A stretch of 64,000 nt of DNA from Bacillota bacterium. Its GTDB lineage: Bacteria > Bacillota > Clostridia > Acetivibrionales > DSM-1351. Below the pieces are notes generated by a model. The model saw only the letters and a program-made list of their open reading frames with translations. It did no database searches and was not told where the DNA came from. Shown here piece after piece: positions 18,909-27,496 of the stretch (within the stretch, counting starts at the first letter, position 1; each line of letters begins with the position of its first letter). Position numbers and translations under genes: made by a program. The stretch covers positions 37,262-101,261 of the forward strand of contig JAEZUC010000011.1 in assembly GCA_023443515.1 (NCBI GenBank). Direction: 5' to 3'.

Positions 18909-19721
18909 TCAGCTTTTTACCAGTGTGTTGTGCGCTTCAGCAACCACACTTTCTACAAGTTTATTTATATCTACCGGTTCTTGATTTTCTTTTTTTGTTG
19001 AATACAATAAGTACTCTATATTGCCTTCTGGACCTTTTATGGGTGAAAACGATAATTCCTTTATAAATAAATTGCTGGCAGTAACAAAATTAATTATGTT
19101 AAATATTACTTCCTTATGAACGGCGCTGTCCCGCACTACACCATGCTTGCCAACCTTTTCTCTCCCTGCCTCGAACTGAGGTTTTATCAGACACACCAGC
19201 TCTGCTTCTTCCTTCAAAAGTGCCAGAACTGCCGGTAATACCTTTGTAAGTGATATAAAGGAAACATCTATGGATGCAAAATCAGACAAAAACCCGATAT
19301 CCTCCGGCTTAACATACCTAACATTCGTACGTTCCATACATACGACTCTGGGGTCATTTCTCAACTCCCATGCCAGTTGACCATACCCTACATCCACTGC
19401 AACTACCTTTACTGCGCCGTTTTTCAGCATACAATCCGTAAATCCGCCTGTAGATGCACCTATATCAAGACAGGTCTTATTTGCAAGTTCTATATTAAAT
19501 GCACTTATAGCTTTAGCAAGCTTTAATCCTCCCCTGCTCACATAAGGATTAACATTTTCCTTGATTTCAATCCCACAATCAACAGGGACTTTTGTACCCG
19601 GCTTGTCCTCCCTGATTCCATCAATCCATACAAGACCTGCCATAATGGCACTCTTGCATTTCTCACGGCTCTCAAACAAGCCTTTATTTACAAGTAGTAC
19701 ATCCAGTCTTTCCTTTTCCAA
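18909..19721 (-). CDS. tlyA: TlyA-family rRNA 2'-O-methyltransferase
   Basis: The 270-residue protein has an N-terminal S4 RNA-binding domain (ERLDVLLVNKGLFESREK) and an FtsJ-like SAM methyltransferase domain with CLDIGASTGGFTDCML. TlyA enzymes methylate cytidines in 16S and/or 23S rRNA. The 'hemolysin' label sometimes given is historical. The start is TTG with GGAGG seven bases upstream. It lies 22 bases after dxs. Confidence 0.93.
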   Translation of the reverse strand: MEKERLDVLLVNKGLFESREKCKSAIMAGLVWIDGIREDKPGTKVPVDCGIEIKENVNPYVSRGGLKLAKAISAFNIELANKTCLDIGASTGGFTDCMLKNGAVKVVAVDVGYGQLAWELRNDPRVVCMERTNVRYVKPEDIGFLSDFASIDVSFISLTKVLPAVLALLKEEAELVCLIKPQFEAGREKVGKHGVVRDSAVHKEVIFNIINFVTASNLFIKELSFSPIKGPEGNIEYLLYSTKKENQEPVDINKLVESVVAEAHNTLVKS

Positions 19722-19743
19722 AATATATCCTCCAAAAGATTTA

Positions 19744-21615
19744 TTATAACGTGGTATTATTTAACATGTCTATTATATCATTTGTTACAGAGTCTGTGTC
19801 TAATCCGAGTTTTTTCAGAAGTTCTTCCCTTGAACCCTGGGGTATAAATTCCTCCGGAAGGCCTTTTATAAGAAGACGTGTTTTAAAATCAAGGCTGTTC
19901 AGAGTATCAAGTACTCTGGTACCGAATCCGCCCATTACACAATTGTCTTCCATCGTTACCAGATTTTTATACTTATTTGCACATTCCTTTATTAATTCCA
20001 CATCCAAAGGCTTTACAAATCTGGCACTGACAACCCCCGCATCAATACCTTGCTCTTTCAACTTTTCAGATACTTGTAAGGCTGTTTCAACCATACTTCC
20101 AACAGCTAAAATACACACATGCTGTCCTTCTCTAATTACTGCTCCCTTACCCGGTATCAAAGGCATTTCCCGTCCGATTAATTCCTTTCCTCTGCCCCTG
20201 GGATACCTGATGGCTATAGGCCCCGTATGTATGTTTATGGCATAATCAACCATTTGTCTCAGTTCAAAATAGTCAGCGGGAGCCGTTATGGTAAAATCAG
20301 GAATATGATTTAAAAAAGATAAATCAAATTGGCCCTGATGAGTTTCTCCATCCTCACCTACAATCCCGGCTCTGTCCACACCTATAACTACATGCAGTTT
20401 CTGAAGGGCTACGTCATGTATTAACTGGTCATATGCTCTTTGTAAAAATGATGAATAAATTGCAACAACCGGCACCATACCGTTAATAGCCATTCCGGCA
20501 GCTGACGTAACTGCATGCTGTTCGGCTATACCCACATCAAAAAATCTTTCAGGATACGTTGAGCTGAATCTGAATAAACCCGTTCCCTTTGCCATTGCTG
20601 CTGATATGGCAACCACTCTTTTATTCTCTTCGGCTACTTCTAAAACCGCCTCACCAAAAACTTCTGAATAGTCAGGTAATTTCTTACCATAGGTTTCACC
20701 GGTCTCCACCTCAAAAGGTGCTATCCCATGAAACCTGTCGGGACTTTCTTCGGCATAGGAATAACCCTTTCCCTTCTGAGTACATACATGAATAAGTACG
20801 GGACCTTTTATTTTTTTTGCAGCCTGAAAAGTTTTACTTAACTCACCAAAACTATGCCCATCCACAGGCCCATAGTATTTATAACCCAGTTGCTCAAAAA
20901 ATACTCCCGGCGTAATCAGGTATTTAACTGTACTTTTTAGTTTTCGTACAGCCTTTCTGGCCCTTTTACCAATATTAGGCATTTTATCCAGAAAATTATC
21001 TATATCCTCTTTTGTCTTTGTGTAAACAGGTTCAGTACGCAGTTTACTAAGATATCGTGACATGCCCCCTACATTTTGAGCTATGGACATCTCGTTGTCA
21101 TTTAATACTACTATAAAATTACTTGCCAGTCTTCCTGCATCATTTAAGGCTTCATAGGCCATTCCACCCGTCATTGCTCCATCGCCTATCACAGAGATTA
21201 CACTGTAGTTTTCCTTCTTTATGTCCCTCGCACGGGCAATACCAAGGGCTGCCGAAATAGATGTACTGCTGTGTCCTGTATTAAAACAGTCGTGTACACT
21301 TTCACAGGTTTTTGGAAAACCGGCTAAACCTCCCAGTTTCCGTAACGTATCAAAATCTGTCTTTCGTCCTGTCAATATTTTGTGGACATATGACTGATGT
21401 CCTACATCCCATACAACCTTGTCAGTAATTGTATTAAAATTATTATGAATCGCAAGTGTCAATTCAACAACACCAAGATTAGAGGCTAAATGCCCCCCTG
21501 TTTTTGAAACCTTATATATAAGAAATGTTCTGATTTCTTCTGCAAGAACCTTTAACTGTTCAATCTCCAAGTTTGCTATATCTTCAGGAGAGTTTATACT
21601 ATCCAAATACCCCAC
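19744..21615 (-). CDS. dxs: 1-deoxy-D-xylulose-5-phosphate synthase
   Basis: This thiamine-diphosphate enzyme condenses pyruvate and glyceraldehyde-3-phosphate, the first step of the MEP isoprenoid pathway. At 623 residues it is full length, with DVGHQSYVHKILTGR near the N-terminus, the ThDP motif VIGDGAMTGGMAYEALN, and a transketolase C-terminal half. The start is GTG with AAAGGAG eight bases upstream. It follows oapA by five bases, so OLE RNA, oapA and dxs are probably on one transcript, and ispA of the same pathway lies upstream of OLE. Confidence 0.97.
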   Translation of the reverse strand: MGYLDSINSPEDIANLEIEQLKVLAEEIRTFLIYKVSKTGGHLASNLGVVELTLAIHNNFNTITDKVVWDVGHQSYVHKILTGRKTDFDTLRKLGGLAGFPKTCESVHDCFNTGHSSTSISAALGIARARDIKKENYSVISVIGDGAMTGGMAYEALNDAGRLASNFIVVLNDNEMSIAQNVGGMSRYLSKLRTEPVYTKTKEDIDNFLDKMPNIGKRARKAVRKLKSTVKYLITPGVFFEQLGYKYYGPVDGHSFGELSKTFQAAKKIKGPVLIHVCTQKGKGYSYAEESPDRFHGIAPFEVETGETYGKKLPDYSEVFGEAVLEVAEENKRVVAISAAMAKGTGLFRFSSTYPERFFDVGIAEQHAVTSAAGMAINGMVPVVAIYSSFLQRAYDQLIHDVALQKLHVVIGVDRAGIVGEDGETHQGQFDLSFLNHIPDFTITAPADYFELRQMVDYAINIHTGPIAIRYPRGRGKELIGREMPLIPGKGAVIREGQHVCILAVGSMVETALQVSEKLKEQGIDAGVVSARFVKPLDVELIKECANKYKNLVTMEDNCVMGGFGTRVLDTLNSLDFKTRLLIKGLPEEFIPQGSREELLKKLGLDTDSVTNDIIDMLNNTTL

Positions 21616-21620
21616 TTGTA

Positions 21621-22283
21621 TTACTCCTTTATAGTACCTTTGTTAGTGCATTTTTTTTTATTATTCCATTTCCTCTTCTTTTTAAAATTTAGTTTTCCAA
21701 AAAGAAATTTTATAACAACTGCAACTTTATATATAATGTAATTACTATTCTGTAATGCTACAGATTTACCCAGTGCTTTTCCTCCTACGGTGAGGGATGC
21801 AACCATCGCTGTAATTGAAAGCCCAAAAATAGAGTTTTGTGCATCAGTACCGCCACCTGAAAACTTGTATACAATGAAGGCAGCTGCCGTACCGCTTATT
21901 ACGCCGCAAATGTCCCCTACAACATCGTTACAGAAATTTGAGACCTTATCGGCATTCCTGATTAGCTTTACAGCCTGTTTTGCACCATATAGTTTCCTTG
22001 AAGCCATGGAATGAAACGGTGCCTCGTCGGCAGCTGTTGCAGCTGTACCAATTAGGTCAAACAATATACTTATGATTATTATAACAAAAACAATAAGAAA
22101 TGAAACAACGGTGGTAGCATTACCTAAAGTTTCATTTGAAAAAAAAGACATAAAAATAGAAATGAAAAAAGTGATTATCGTTATTAAAAGTGTCCAAACC
22201 CTTGTTTCTTTTTTAGAGCTAATTACGTTAGCCCTGAATTTAACTCTCTTTTCATCGGCTGGATGTTTATAATTATCTTCCAC
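21621..22283 (-). CDS. oapA: OLE-associated membrane protein OapA
   Basis: The 220-residue protein has four predicted membrane segments (about 30-48, 57-80, 121-140 and 152-172) and a strongly basic tail (LNFKKKRKWNNKKK, about 198-211) suited to contacting RNA. The loop between helices two and three (about 80-120) resembles the DUF21 region of CorB/CNNM-type magnesium proteins. That resemblance is by eye. Position directly after OLE RNA and before dxs is diagnostic for OapA, which is known to bind OLE and hold it at the membrane. The start is GTG with GGAGG six bases upstream, right after the RNA's 3' end. Confidence 0.88.
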   Translation of the reverse strand: MEDNYKHPADEKRVKFRANVISSKKETRVWTLLITIITFFISIFMSFFSNETLGNATTVVSFLIVFVIIIISILFDLIGTAATAADEAPFHSMASRKLYGAKQAVKLIRNADKVSNFCNDVVGDICGVISGTAAAFIVYKFSGGGTDAQNSIFGLSITAMVASLTVGGKALGKSVALQNSNYIIYKVAVVIKFLFGKLNFKKKRKWNNKKKCTNKGTIKE

Positions 22284-22310
22284 ACCAATCCTCCAGATTT
22301 ATTAGAAAAA

Positions 22311-22917
22311 CAGGTGGCAGTTTATTGAGTAAATTTTGCGGCTTAGGTCAGGCAGGATTTCCCTGACATGTGCTGGAATGTCGCCAAACCAGTGGTTTCC
22401 CTTTAAACACGTCACCGCACGTCTCCGTCCACGGGGCCTGATTACCACTTAGTCCACACTTTAATCCCCAATAAACCACTTATTAAGAACAGTCTAGGGG
22501 TTTTCCCCAGCAGTCAAAATGATTCCTAGCCTCTTTTGCAAAAAAGGTTTCAAACAGCAATAATGCTTATATATCGGCCAATACATGAAGCATCTGATCC
22601 ATTATTCACCGGATTTCACTCAAGGCAGGCTACACTGTTCACAGCCATCATAAAGACACCGCATAACAGGTTTAATCCCTTTTCGTAGTCGAGGTGGCAA
22701 GCAAAGCTTGACTTTTCTTCCACAAGTAAGGGTCTCCACGGAAAAGGGGTCCACGCCCGCATGCCATTGCGGATCGCCCCTAAGCCTTAACTCCCAGCAT
22801 CAACCCACCACTGGGCGTAGCAAGCCGACACAAGGAACTTCATCGATGTGCCCTTAAACGGATTTTTAGGCCCGTCTTCAGAATCATCAGTACTGACTAG
22901 AATACTGCGCCACCCTG
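22311..22917 (-). ncRNA. ole: OLE RNA (ornate, large, extremophilic RNA)
   Basis: A 607-base interval between ispA and oapA has no plausible reading frame, and its base composition (G+C richer than the flanks) is that of a structured RNA. The ends are complementary: CAGGGTGGCGCAG at the 5' end (22905-22917) pairs, with two bulged bases, with CTGCCACCTG at the 3' end (22311-22320), followed by TTTTT. Internal hairpins include CCGCA/TGCGG (22757-22772) and GTCAGG/CCTGAC (22347-22367). Known OLE RNAs are about 610 nt, lie between isoprenoid genes and are followed by oapA, as here. OLE forms a membrane ribonucleoprotein linked to growth under alcohol, cold and magnesium stress in Bacillus halodurans. 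Confidence 0.9.
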
Positions 22918-22968
22918 TTTTTTTGTCAAGTTAATTATTCCATATAACATAAATGCTATCGAAACAAC

Positions 22969-22977
22969 ATTATAACA
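22969..22977 (-). promoter_or_regulatory. Candidate extended -10 promoter for OLE RNA
   Basis: TGTTATAAT on the minus strand is a perfect extended -10 element. Its expected start site is near 22962, about 45 bases before the RNA's terminal helix. The -35 position (TTTGTT at 17-bp spacing) is poor, which extended -10 promoters tolerate. Read-through from ispA is also possible. Confidence 0.5.
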
Positions 22978-23022
22978 TAAAAACTTTGATAAACAAAGAG
23001 AATATTATTCCCCAAATTTATC

Positions 23023-23907
23023 TTATCTGTCCCTTACAACCAGCGATAATGCCAGTTCTTTCAAAAACTGTGCCTTATGTCCGAAGGTGTCAAGACAGGA
23101 AATACCTTCTTGAGTAACTGATTCCAGAAGCTTTTTTGACTCTTCAAGTCCATACATGGTTACATAAGTTGATTTATTGCATGAAGAATCGTTACCCGGG
23201 TTCTTTCCCATATTCTCAACGGTTCCTTCTATGTCAAGTATATCGTCCTTGATTTGAAAAGCTAACCCTAAATTTGCTGCATATCCTGACAGAAGCTCAA
23301 ATTCCCTTTTATCGGCACCGCATATTACTGCCGAAGCTTCCACAGGCGCTTTTATTAACGCACCTGTTTTAAGCCTGTGCATTGTTTTGAGCCTATGGTT
23401 TTCAATGGTTTTTCCTTCTGATTGAAGATCAATTACCTGACCTCCTACCATTCCCAATGCCCCTGCATACTTAGCAACTATTCCGGCCGCCCGCATTTTT
23501 TCAATATTTCTTGATTCAACTGCATCATGAATCATTGTTTCATACGCCATATTTAAAAGTGCATCTCCCGCAAGTATTGCCATGGCTTCGCCAAACACCT
23601 TGTGGTTTGTGGGCTTTCCCCTTCTATAGTCATCATTATCCATAGCAGGTAAATCATCGTGTATCAGTGAATATGTATGAATCATTTCAATGGCACAACC
23701 GTAATTTATCACTTCATCAAAAGGCTTTTCAAACATTTCTGCAACAGCAAGTGCCAGCAAAGGCCTCAATCTCTTACCTCCGGCTAAAAGGCTGTATGAC
23801 ATGGCTTCTTTTATATCAGGACAGTACTCATTCACTTCCGGCAAAATATTACTAAGCCTCTCTTCAATCATATTCACATATATACTATATTTTTCCTTAA
23901 AATTCAT
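23023..23907 (-). CDS. ispA: Farnesyl (or geranylgeranyl) diphosphate synthase
   Basis: This 294-residue trans-prenyltransferase condenses isopentenyl diphosphate with allylic diphosphates. Both aspartate-rich motifs are present: HDDLPAMDNDDYRRG (first) and QIKDDILDIEG (second). It belongs to the short IspA type; chain length cannot be set with certainty by eye. GGAGG precedes the ATG. It follows xseB by 12 bases and is the last protein gene before OLE RNA. Confidence 0.95.
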   Translation of the reverse strand: MNFKEKYSIYVNMIEERLSNILPEVNEYCPDIKEAMSYSLLAGGKRLRPLLALAVAEMFEKPFDEVINYGCAIEMIHTYSLIHDDLPAMDNDDYRRGKPTNHKVFGEAMAILAGDALLNMAYETMIHDAVESRNIEKMRAAGIVAKYAGALGMVGGQVIDLQSEGKTIENHRLKTMHRLKTGALIKAPVEASAVICGADKREFELLSGYAANLGLAFQIKDDILDIEGTVENMGKNPGNDSSCNKSTYVTMYGLEESKKLLESVTQEGISCLDTFGHKAQFLKELALSLVVRDR

Positions 23908-23919
23908 ATTTCCTCCAAA

Positions 23920-24156
23920 TTAAATGTTAAATTCTTTTTCTTCCAAATTACCCTCTTCATCCTGAATTAACATTGTTATTTGTTTCTCTGCTTCATCAAG
24001 CTTTGCAGTACAATATCTGGAGAGTTCTATCCCCTGCTGAAAGCTGGTAATGGACTCCCCAAGTGTAGCTTCACCCTTTTCAAGCTTCACAACAATTTGT
24101 TCAAGCTCTGCAATAGCCTCCTCAAAGCTCTTTTCAATTTTAACACTTTTACTCAT
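23920..24156 (-). CDS. xseB: Exodeoxyribonuclease VII small subunit
   Basis: The 78-residue protein has the XseB pattern (SFEEAIAELEQIVVKLEKGE, then LGESITSFQQGIEL). It forms exonuclease VII with XseA, degrading single-stranded DNA in both directions. Its 5' end overlaps xseA by eight bases. Confidence 0.96.
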   Translation of the reverse strand: MSKSVKIEKSFEEAIAELEQIVVKLEKGEATLGESITSFQQGIELSRYCTAKLDEAEKQITMLIQDEEGNLEEKEFNI

Positions 24157-25363
24157 ATATTTTTCCCTCTCTTACCGATATAACGTCACATTCTACTAAT
24201 CCGTCATTTATCAATATTTCCAATTTATCTCCTGTATTAATCTGCTCTACACTATTTACAACATGTCCTTGAGAATTTTTTACAACACTATATCCACGCT
24301 CCATTATTTTCAAAGGACTCAATGCGTCCAGCTTTCCTGCAAGCATTCCAAACTGTGACTTCTTATCTTTAATAATAGATTGATTCTCTCTTACAAGACT
24401 TTTTACTAAATTGTCTAGTGCCTGCCTTTGCTGGTTTACCCTGTCATAAGGCTGTGTAAAAAAAGGTCTTGAATTTATTTTTTGCAGTTGATTCTGCAAC
24501 GCGGTGACCTTTTTTACAAGGGCATTTTTCATTCTTATATTATAACTTTCCAATTTATATAACAAAACTTCCATATCAGGAACTGCAAGTTCAGCCGCAG
24601 CAGAAGGAGTCGGTGCCCTCATATCCGAAACAAAATCACATATGGTAAAATCTGTTTCATGTCCAACGGCAGATATAACAGGAATACTTGATTCATATAT
24701 ACTTCTGGCAACAATTTCCTCATTGAATGCCCATAGTTCTTCTAAAGAACCGCCTCCCCTGGCCACAATAATTACGTCAACCTTATTATGCTCATTGAGT
24801 CGCTTTACAGCTTCAGCTATCTGGCCTGCAGCCTGTGCCCCCTGAACGGCTACAGGATACAGAACCAGTTTCATTTTACTGTTTCTTCTATAGGTAACAT
24901 TTATGATATCCTTGATAACTGCCCCTGTTGATGATGTAACAACACCGATACTTCCGGGTAGCACAGGAATATTTTTCTTTTTTTCCGGGTCAAATAACCC
25001 CTCCCGCTGCAGGCGCTCTTTCAGTTGTTCATAGGCAATATGGAGAGCACCCACTCCATCCGGCTGCATATTGCTCGCATACAGCTGATACTGCCCGTCT
25101 CTTTCAAAAACAGAGATATAGCCGGATACTATTACCTTCATGCCGTTTTCCGGAGCAAATCTCAGTGCAACCGCCTGTGACTTGAACATAACGCATTTTA
25201 AAAGGCTGTTTTCGTCCTTTATGGTAAAATACATATGACCTGTATAATGGTGCTTAAAATTGGATATTTCACCCCTAATAGACACATCGGATAATATAAG
25301 GTCACTTGAAACAAGCAGCTTTATATAATTGTTTATGTCAGAAACCGAATATACTGTATTCAT
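24149..25363 (-). CDS. xseA: Exodeoxyribonuclease VII large subunit
   Basis: The 404-residue catalytic subunit starts with an OB-fold (LILSDVSIRGEISNFKHH; GHMYFTIKDENSLLKCVMFK). A nuclease domain carries VVTSSTGAVIKDI, IVARGGGSLEELWAFNEE and PVISAVGHETDFTICD, followed by a coiled-coil region and a short C-terminal segment. Overlap with xseB ensures balanced subunit synthesis. Confidence 0.96.
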   Translation of the reverse strand: MNTVYSVSDINNYIKLLVSSDLILSDVSIRGEISNFKHHYTGHMYFTIKDENSLLKCVMFKSQAVALRFAPENGMKVIVSGYISVFERDGQYQLYASNMQPDGVGALHIAYEQLKERLQREGLFDPEKKKNIPVLPGSIGVVTSSTGAVIKDIINVTYRRNSKMKLVLYPVAVQGAQAAGQIAEAVKRLNEHNKVDVIIVARGGGSLEELWAFNEEIVARSIYESSIPVISAVGHETDFTICDFVSDMRAPTPSAAAELAVPDMEVLLYKLESYNIRMKNALVKKVTALQNQLQKINSRPFFTQPYDRVNQQRQALDNLVKSLVRENQSIIKDKKSQFGMLAGKLDALSPLKIMERGYSVVKNSQGHVVNSVEQINTGDKLEILINDGLVECDVISVREGKIYE

Positions 25364-25390
25364 TTATCTTATAACTCCTATATTTTCAAA

Positions 25391-25424
25391 AAAGGATAAT
25401 GTAAAATGTATCACATTACCCTTT
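25391..25424 (-). terminator. Hairpin between nusB and xseA
   Basis: AAAGGGTAATGT/ACATTATCCTTT form a 12-bp stem (one G-T pair) followed on the minus strand by TTTGAAAA. It may terminate or attenuate transcription from nusB before xseA. Confidence 0.65.
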
Positions 25425-25434
25425 AAAGCTTCTA

Positions 25435-25872
25435 TTATTCAGAATCAATGTCACTTGTGGCCGTTTCCTTTGGCAGATCACTCTTTGAGACCTTTGCCAA
25501 AAGACCGTTTACAAACGCTCCGGCATCCTCATTGCTATACTTTTTTGCTAATTCAACAGCCTCATTTACTGAAACACTAAATGGTATATCATCCCTGTAC
25601 AAAATCTCGTAAATTCCTATTCTTAAAACTGATAAATCTATTTTGGATAAGCGATTTATTTTCCATCCGGTAGCTTTCTTTTCTATTATACCGTCCAAAA
25701 CCGGCGTTTTTTCGTATACCCCATCAACGATTCCTTTAATATATTCCCTATCGTTTTCAGTTAAACTTTCGTCTTCCAGGGCCATGTTAATTTGTTCGTC
25801 TCTGTCAGTTTTCTGTATTTCCAATTGATACAACAGCTTCATCGCAGATTCCCTGGATGCACGGCGTCCCAT
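25435..25872 (-). CDS. nusB: Transcription antitermination factor NusB
   Basis: The all-helical 145-residue protein begins RRASRESAMKLLYQLE and carries LSVLRIGIYEIL and SVNEAVELAKKYSNEDAGAFVNGLL, the NusB signatures. With S10 it forms the boxA-binding complex for rRNA antitermination. GGGAGG precedes the ATG. It lies 34 bases after the DUF2273 gene. Confidence 0.96.
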   Translation of the reverse strand: MGRRASRESAMKLLYQLEIQKTDRDEQINMALEDESLTENDREYIKGIVDGVYEKTPVLDGIIEKKATGWKINRLSKIDLSVLRIGIYEILYRDDIPFSVSVNEAVELAKKYSNEDAGAFVNGLLAKVSKSDLPKETATSDIDSE

Positions 25873-25906
25873 TGAGAATTCCTCCCTTAAATTAAGTTAT
25901 TTCTGT

Positions 25907-26137
25907 CTATCTGTATGTACCGGGTGGCAATATCCTATCCAGAAGATTTTTGATATAGTCTTTGTCCTGGTACAATTTTTTTCCAATATAAAACCCAAAA
26001 ACAACACACAATACTATAAACAATGCCTTTAACAATCCAAGAATCAATACAATAACTGCAATTGCAAAACCAATTGCGGCTCCAAGTATTTCTCCCTTGT
26101 GCTGATTGTAAAATTCGGTTAATACCTGTTTATCCAT
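25907..26137 (-). CDS. DUF2273 small membrane protein
   Basis: This 76-residue protein has a glycine-rich first hydrophobic stretch (GEILGAAIGFAIAVIVLILG) and a second (LFIVLCVVFGFYIGKKL), then ends in KNLLDRILPPGTYR. This is typical of the DUF2273 proteins found beside amaP and asp23. GGAGG precedes the ATG, 17 bases after amaP. It probably helps assemble the membrane part of the Asp23 complex. Confidence 0.88.
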   Translation of the reverse strand: MDKQVLTEFYNQHKGEILGAAIGFAIAVIVLILGLLKALFIVLCVVFGFYIGKKLYQDKDYIKNLLDRILPPGTYR

Positions 26138-26154
26138 GGTAACACCTCCAATTG

Positions 26155-26706
26155 TTACTCAACTCTTGCTGATTTGTAACCAGTGAAAATGCTCTCCACT
26201 AAAACTCTGACACTATCGACCTGCACTCCAGTACAGTCTTCAACAGCAGATTTTATTTTGTGCTGCATATCTTCAGACAGGAGCGGAATATTTATGTCAG
26301 GAAGAACAATTGCTTTCACAGTGATGCTTACACTTTCGCCTACTTTTGTAACAAATGCCTTGGAATCACGAATTCCGTTAAGCTTTCTTGATGTGGCCAA
26401 TGCAATGTTCTCAATTGAGTTTAAAGTAATCCTGATATCGCCGTTTTTATTGTATTTGATTATAGCTTTCTTATCTCCTTCAGGCTTAAAACCGGAAAGA
26501 AGGAATGTCAAACTCAAACAGAAAAATATTGAAGAAACAATGAACATTATAATGGACGGATTTCGATATCCCAGCACATCGTTATATAAGTATGTATAAG
26601 CCTCCGACAATATGTCAGACTTGATTGTTACAAGCATAGCGAACAAAGAAGCGATTGTCAGGAAAAATGCATATACTGCTAATAGTACACGTAAAATTAT
26701 GTTCAT
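26155..26706 (-). CDS. amaP: AmaP-like membrane anchor for Asp23
   Basis: The 183-residue product has two N-terminal membrane segments (about 3-27 and 52-72) followed by a soluble Asp23-like domain (about 85-175, with ENIALATSRKLNGI and VQVDSVRVLVE). AmaP anchors Asp23 at the membrane in staphylococci. Gene order asp23, amaP, DUF2273 supports the call. Confidence 0.85.
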   Translation of the reverse strand: MNIILRVLLAVYAFFLTIASLFAMLVTIKSDILSEAYTYLYNDVLGYRNPSIIMFIVSSIFFCLSLTFLLSGFKPEGDKKAIIKYNKNGDIRITLNSIENIALATSRKLNGIRDSKAFVTKVGESVSITVKAIVLPDINIPLLSEDMQHKIKSAVEDCTGVQVDSVRVLVESIFTGYKSARVE

Positions 26707-26800
26707 ATTAACTTCACCTCTATTCTTTTATTTTAAGCATACAATACCATAAATTCGGTAATTAATTTCATTATATTTCAATTATGTATAAAAATCAAAC

Positions 26801-26839
26801 GTATATGAGAATGTTTGGATAATTATCATTCTCATATAC
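26801..26839 (-). terminator. asp23 terminator
   Basis: A perfect 13-bp stem (GTATATGAGAATG/CATTCTCATATAC) with a 13-base loop, followed on the minus strand by a T-rich run, lies 40 bases after the asp23 stop. Partial read-through into amaP is likely. Confidence 0.75.
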
Positions 26840-26877
26840 TTTATTTAATTATTTCCAATAACACCGGTATTGATACC

Positions 26878-27261
26878 CTACTTAGTTTCAGAATCCTTTT
26901 TTATCTCCTTCTCAAAGTTAACTCCCTGAATGTGAATGTTAACCTCAACTACATTGAGTCCTGTCATTTCCTGCACTGTGCTTTTTACCTTGTCTTGTAT
27001 ATCCCAGGCTACTTCAGGTATTCTTGCACCATATTCTACTATTATATATAAATCTATAGCTGCTTCTTTTTCTCCAACCTCAACTTTTACACCTTTTGAA
27101 AGGTTCTTTCTTCCGAGAATTTCGGCAATGCCTCCTGCTATACCACCACTCATTCCCGCTACTCCCGGAACATCAGTCGCAGCAATTCCGGCAATAATGG
27201 CAACAACTTCTTCAGATATTTTTACAGAACCATAGTCATCAATTATATTATTTTCTTCCAT
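26878..27261 (-). CDS. Asp23/Gls24 family envelope stress protein
   Basis: The 127-residue protein has the Asp23 core: VKISEEVVAIIAGIAATDVPGVAGM near the N-terminus, then KGVKVEVGEKEAAIDLYIIVEYG and a C-terminal VVEVNIHIQGVNF. The family sits under the membrane bound to AmaP and is linked to envelope homeostasis. GGAGG precedes the ATG. It has its own strong promoter and terminator, so it is probably made in excess of its anchor. Confidence 0.92.
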   Translation of the reverse strand: MEENNIIDDYGSVKISEEVVAIIAGIAATDVPGVAGMSGGIAGGIAEILGRKNLSKGVKVEVGEKEAAIDLYIIVEYGARIPEVAWDIQDKVKSTVQEMTGLNVVEVNIHIQGVNFEKEIKKDSETK

Positions 27262-27323
27262 AATATACCTCCATTATATCAGTCAGGCAATATTACAATT
27301 TCTTCTGGATAACAGCTTGTAAA

Positions 27324-27352
27324 ATTATATCACTTCAATCCTTAATTATCAA
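27324..27352 (-). promoter_or_regulatory. SigA-type promoter of asp23
   Basis: TTGATA (27347-27352) and TATAAT (27324-27329) are separated by 17 bases, and TG precedes the -10 box by one base (TGATATAAT). The predicted leader is about 55 bases. No SigB-like elements are seen. Confidence 0.7.
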
Positions 27353-27436
27353 TCAATACTAGTATTTAAAATAGAAGCTGTTTCTAAACATTTGGAATAA
27401 TGAGGCTGCCCGTCTCTGCAATTCACAAAATAAAAA

Positions 27437-27459
27437 GGTTATCTTTTTTCAAGATAACC
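27437..27459 (-). terminator. spoIIIA operon terminator
   Basis: GGTTATCTT/AAGATAACC form a perfect 9-bp stem with a 5-base loop, followed on the minus strand by TTTTTATTTT. It lies about 40 bases after spoIIIAH. Confidence 0.9.
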
Positions 27460-27496
27460 CTCAGTTTAGCTAATTTATTTTTTAAAAATACAAGAA

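Noticed and set aside
22311..22917. tmRNA or RNase P RNA in the large non-coding span
   Set aside because: Length near 600 nt is too long for either, no tag-peptide frame with tRNA-like ends is seen, and the ispA/oapA context is that of OLE.
22924..22929. TTGACA as a -35 box for a promoter inside OLE
   Set aside because: Seventeen bases downstream lies AGTATT, a poor -10, and transcription from there would start inside the RNA's conserved 5' part.
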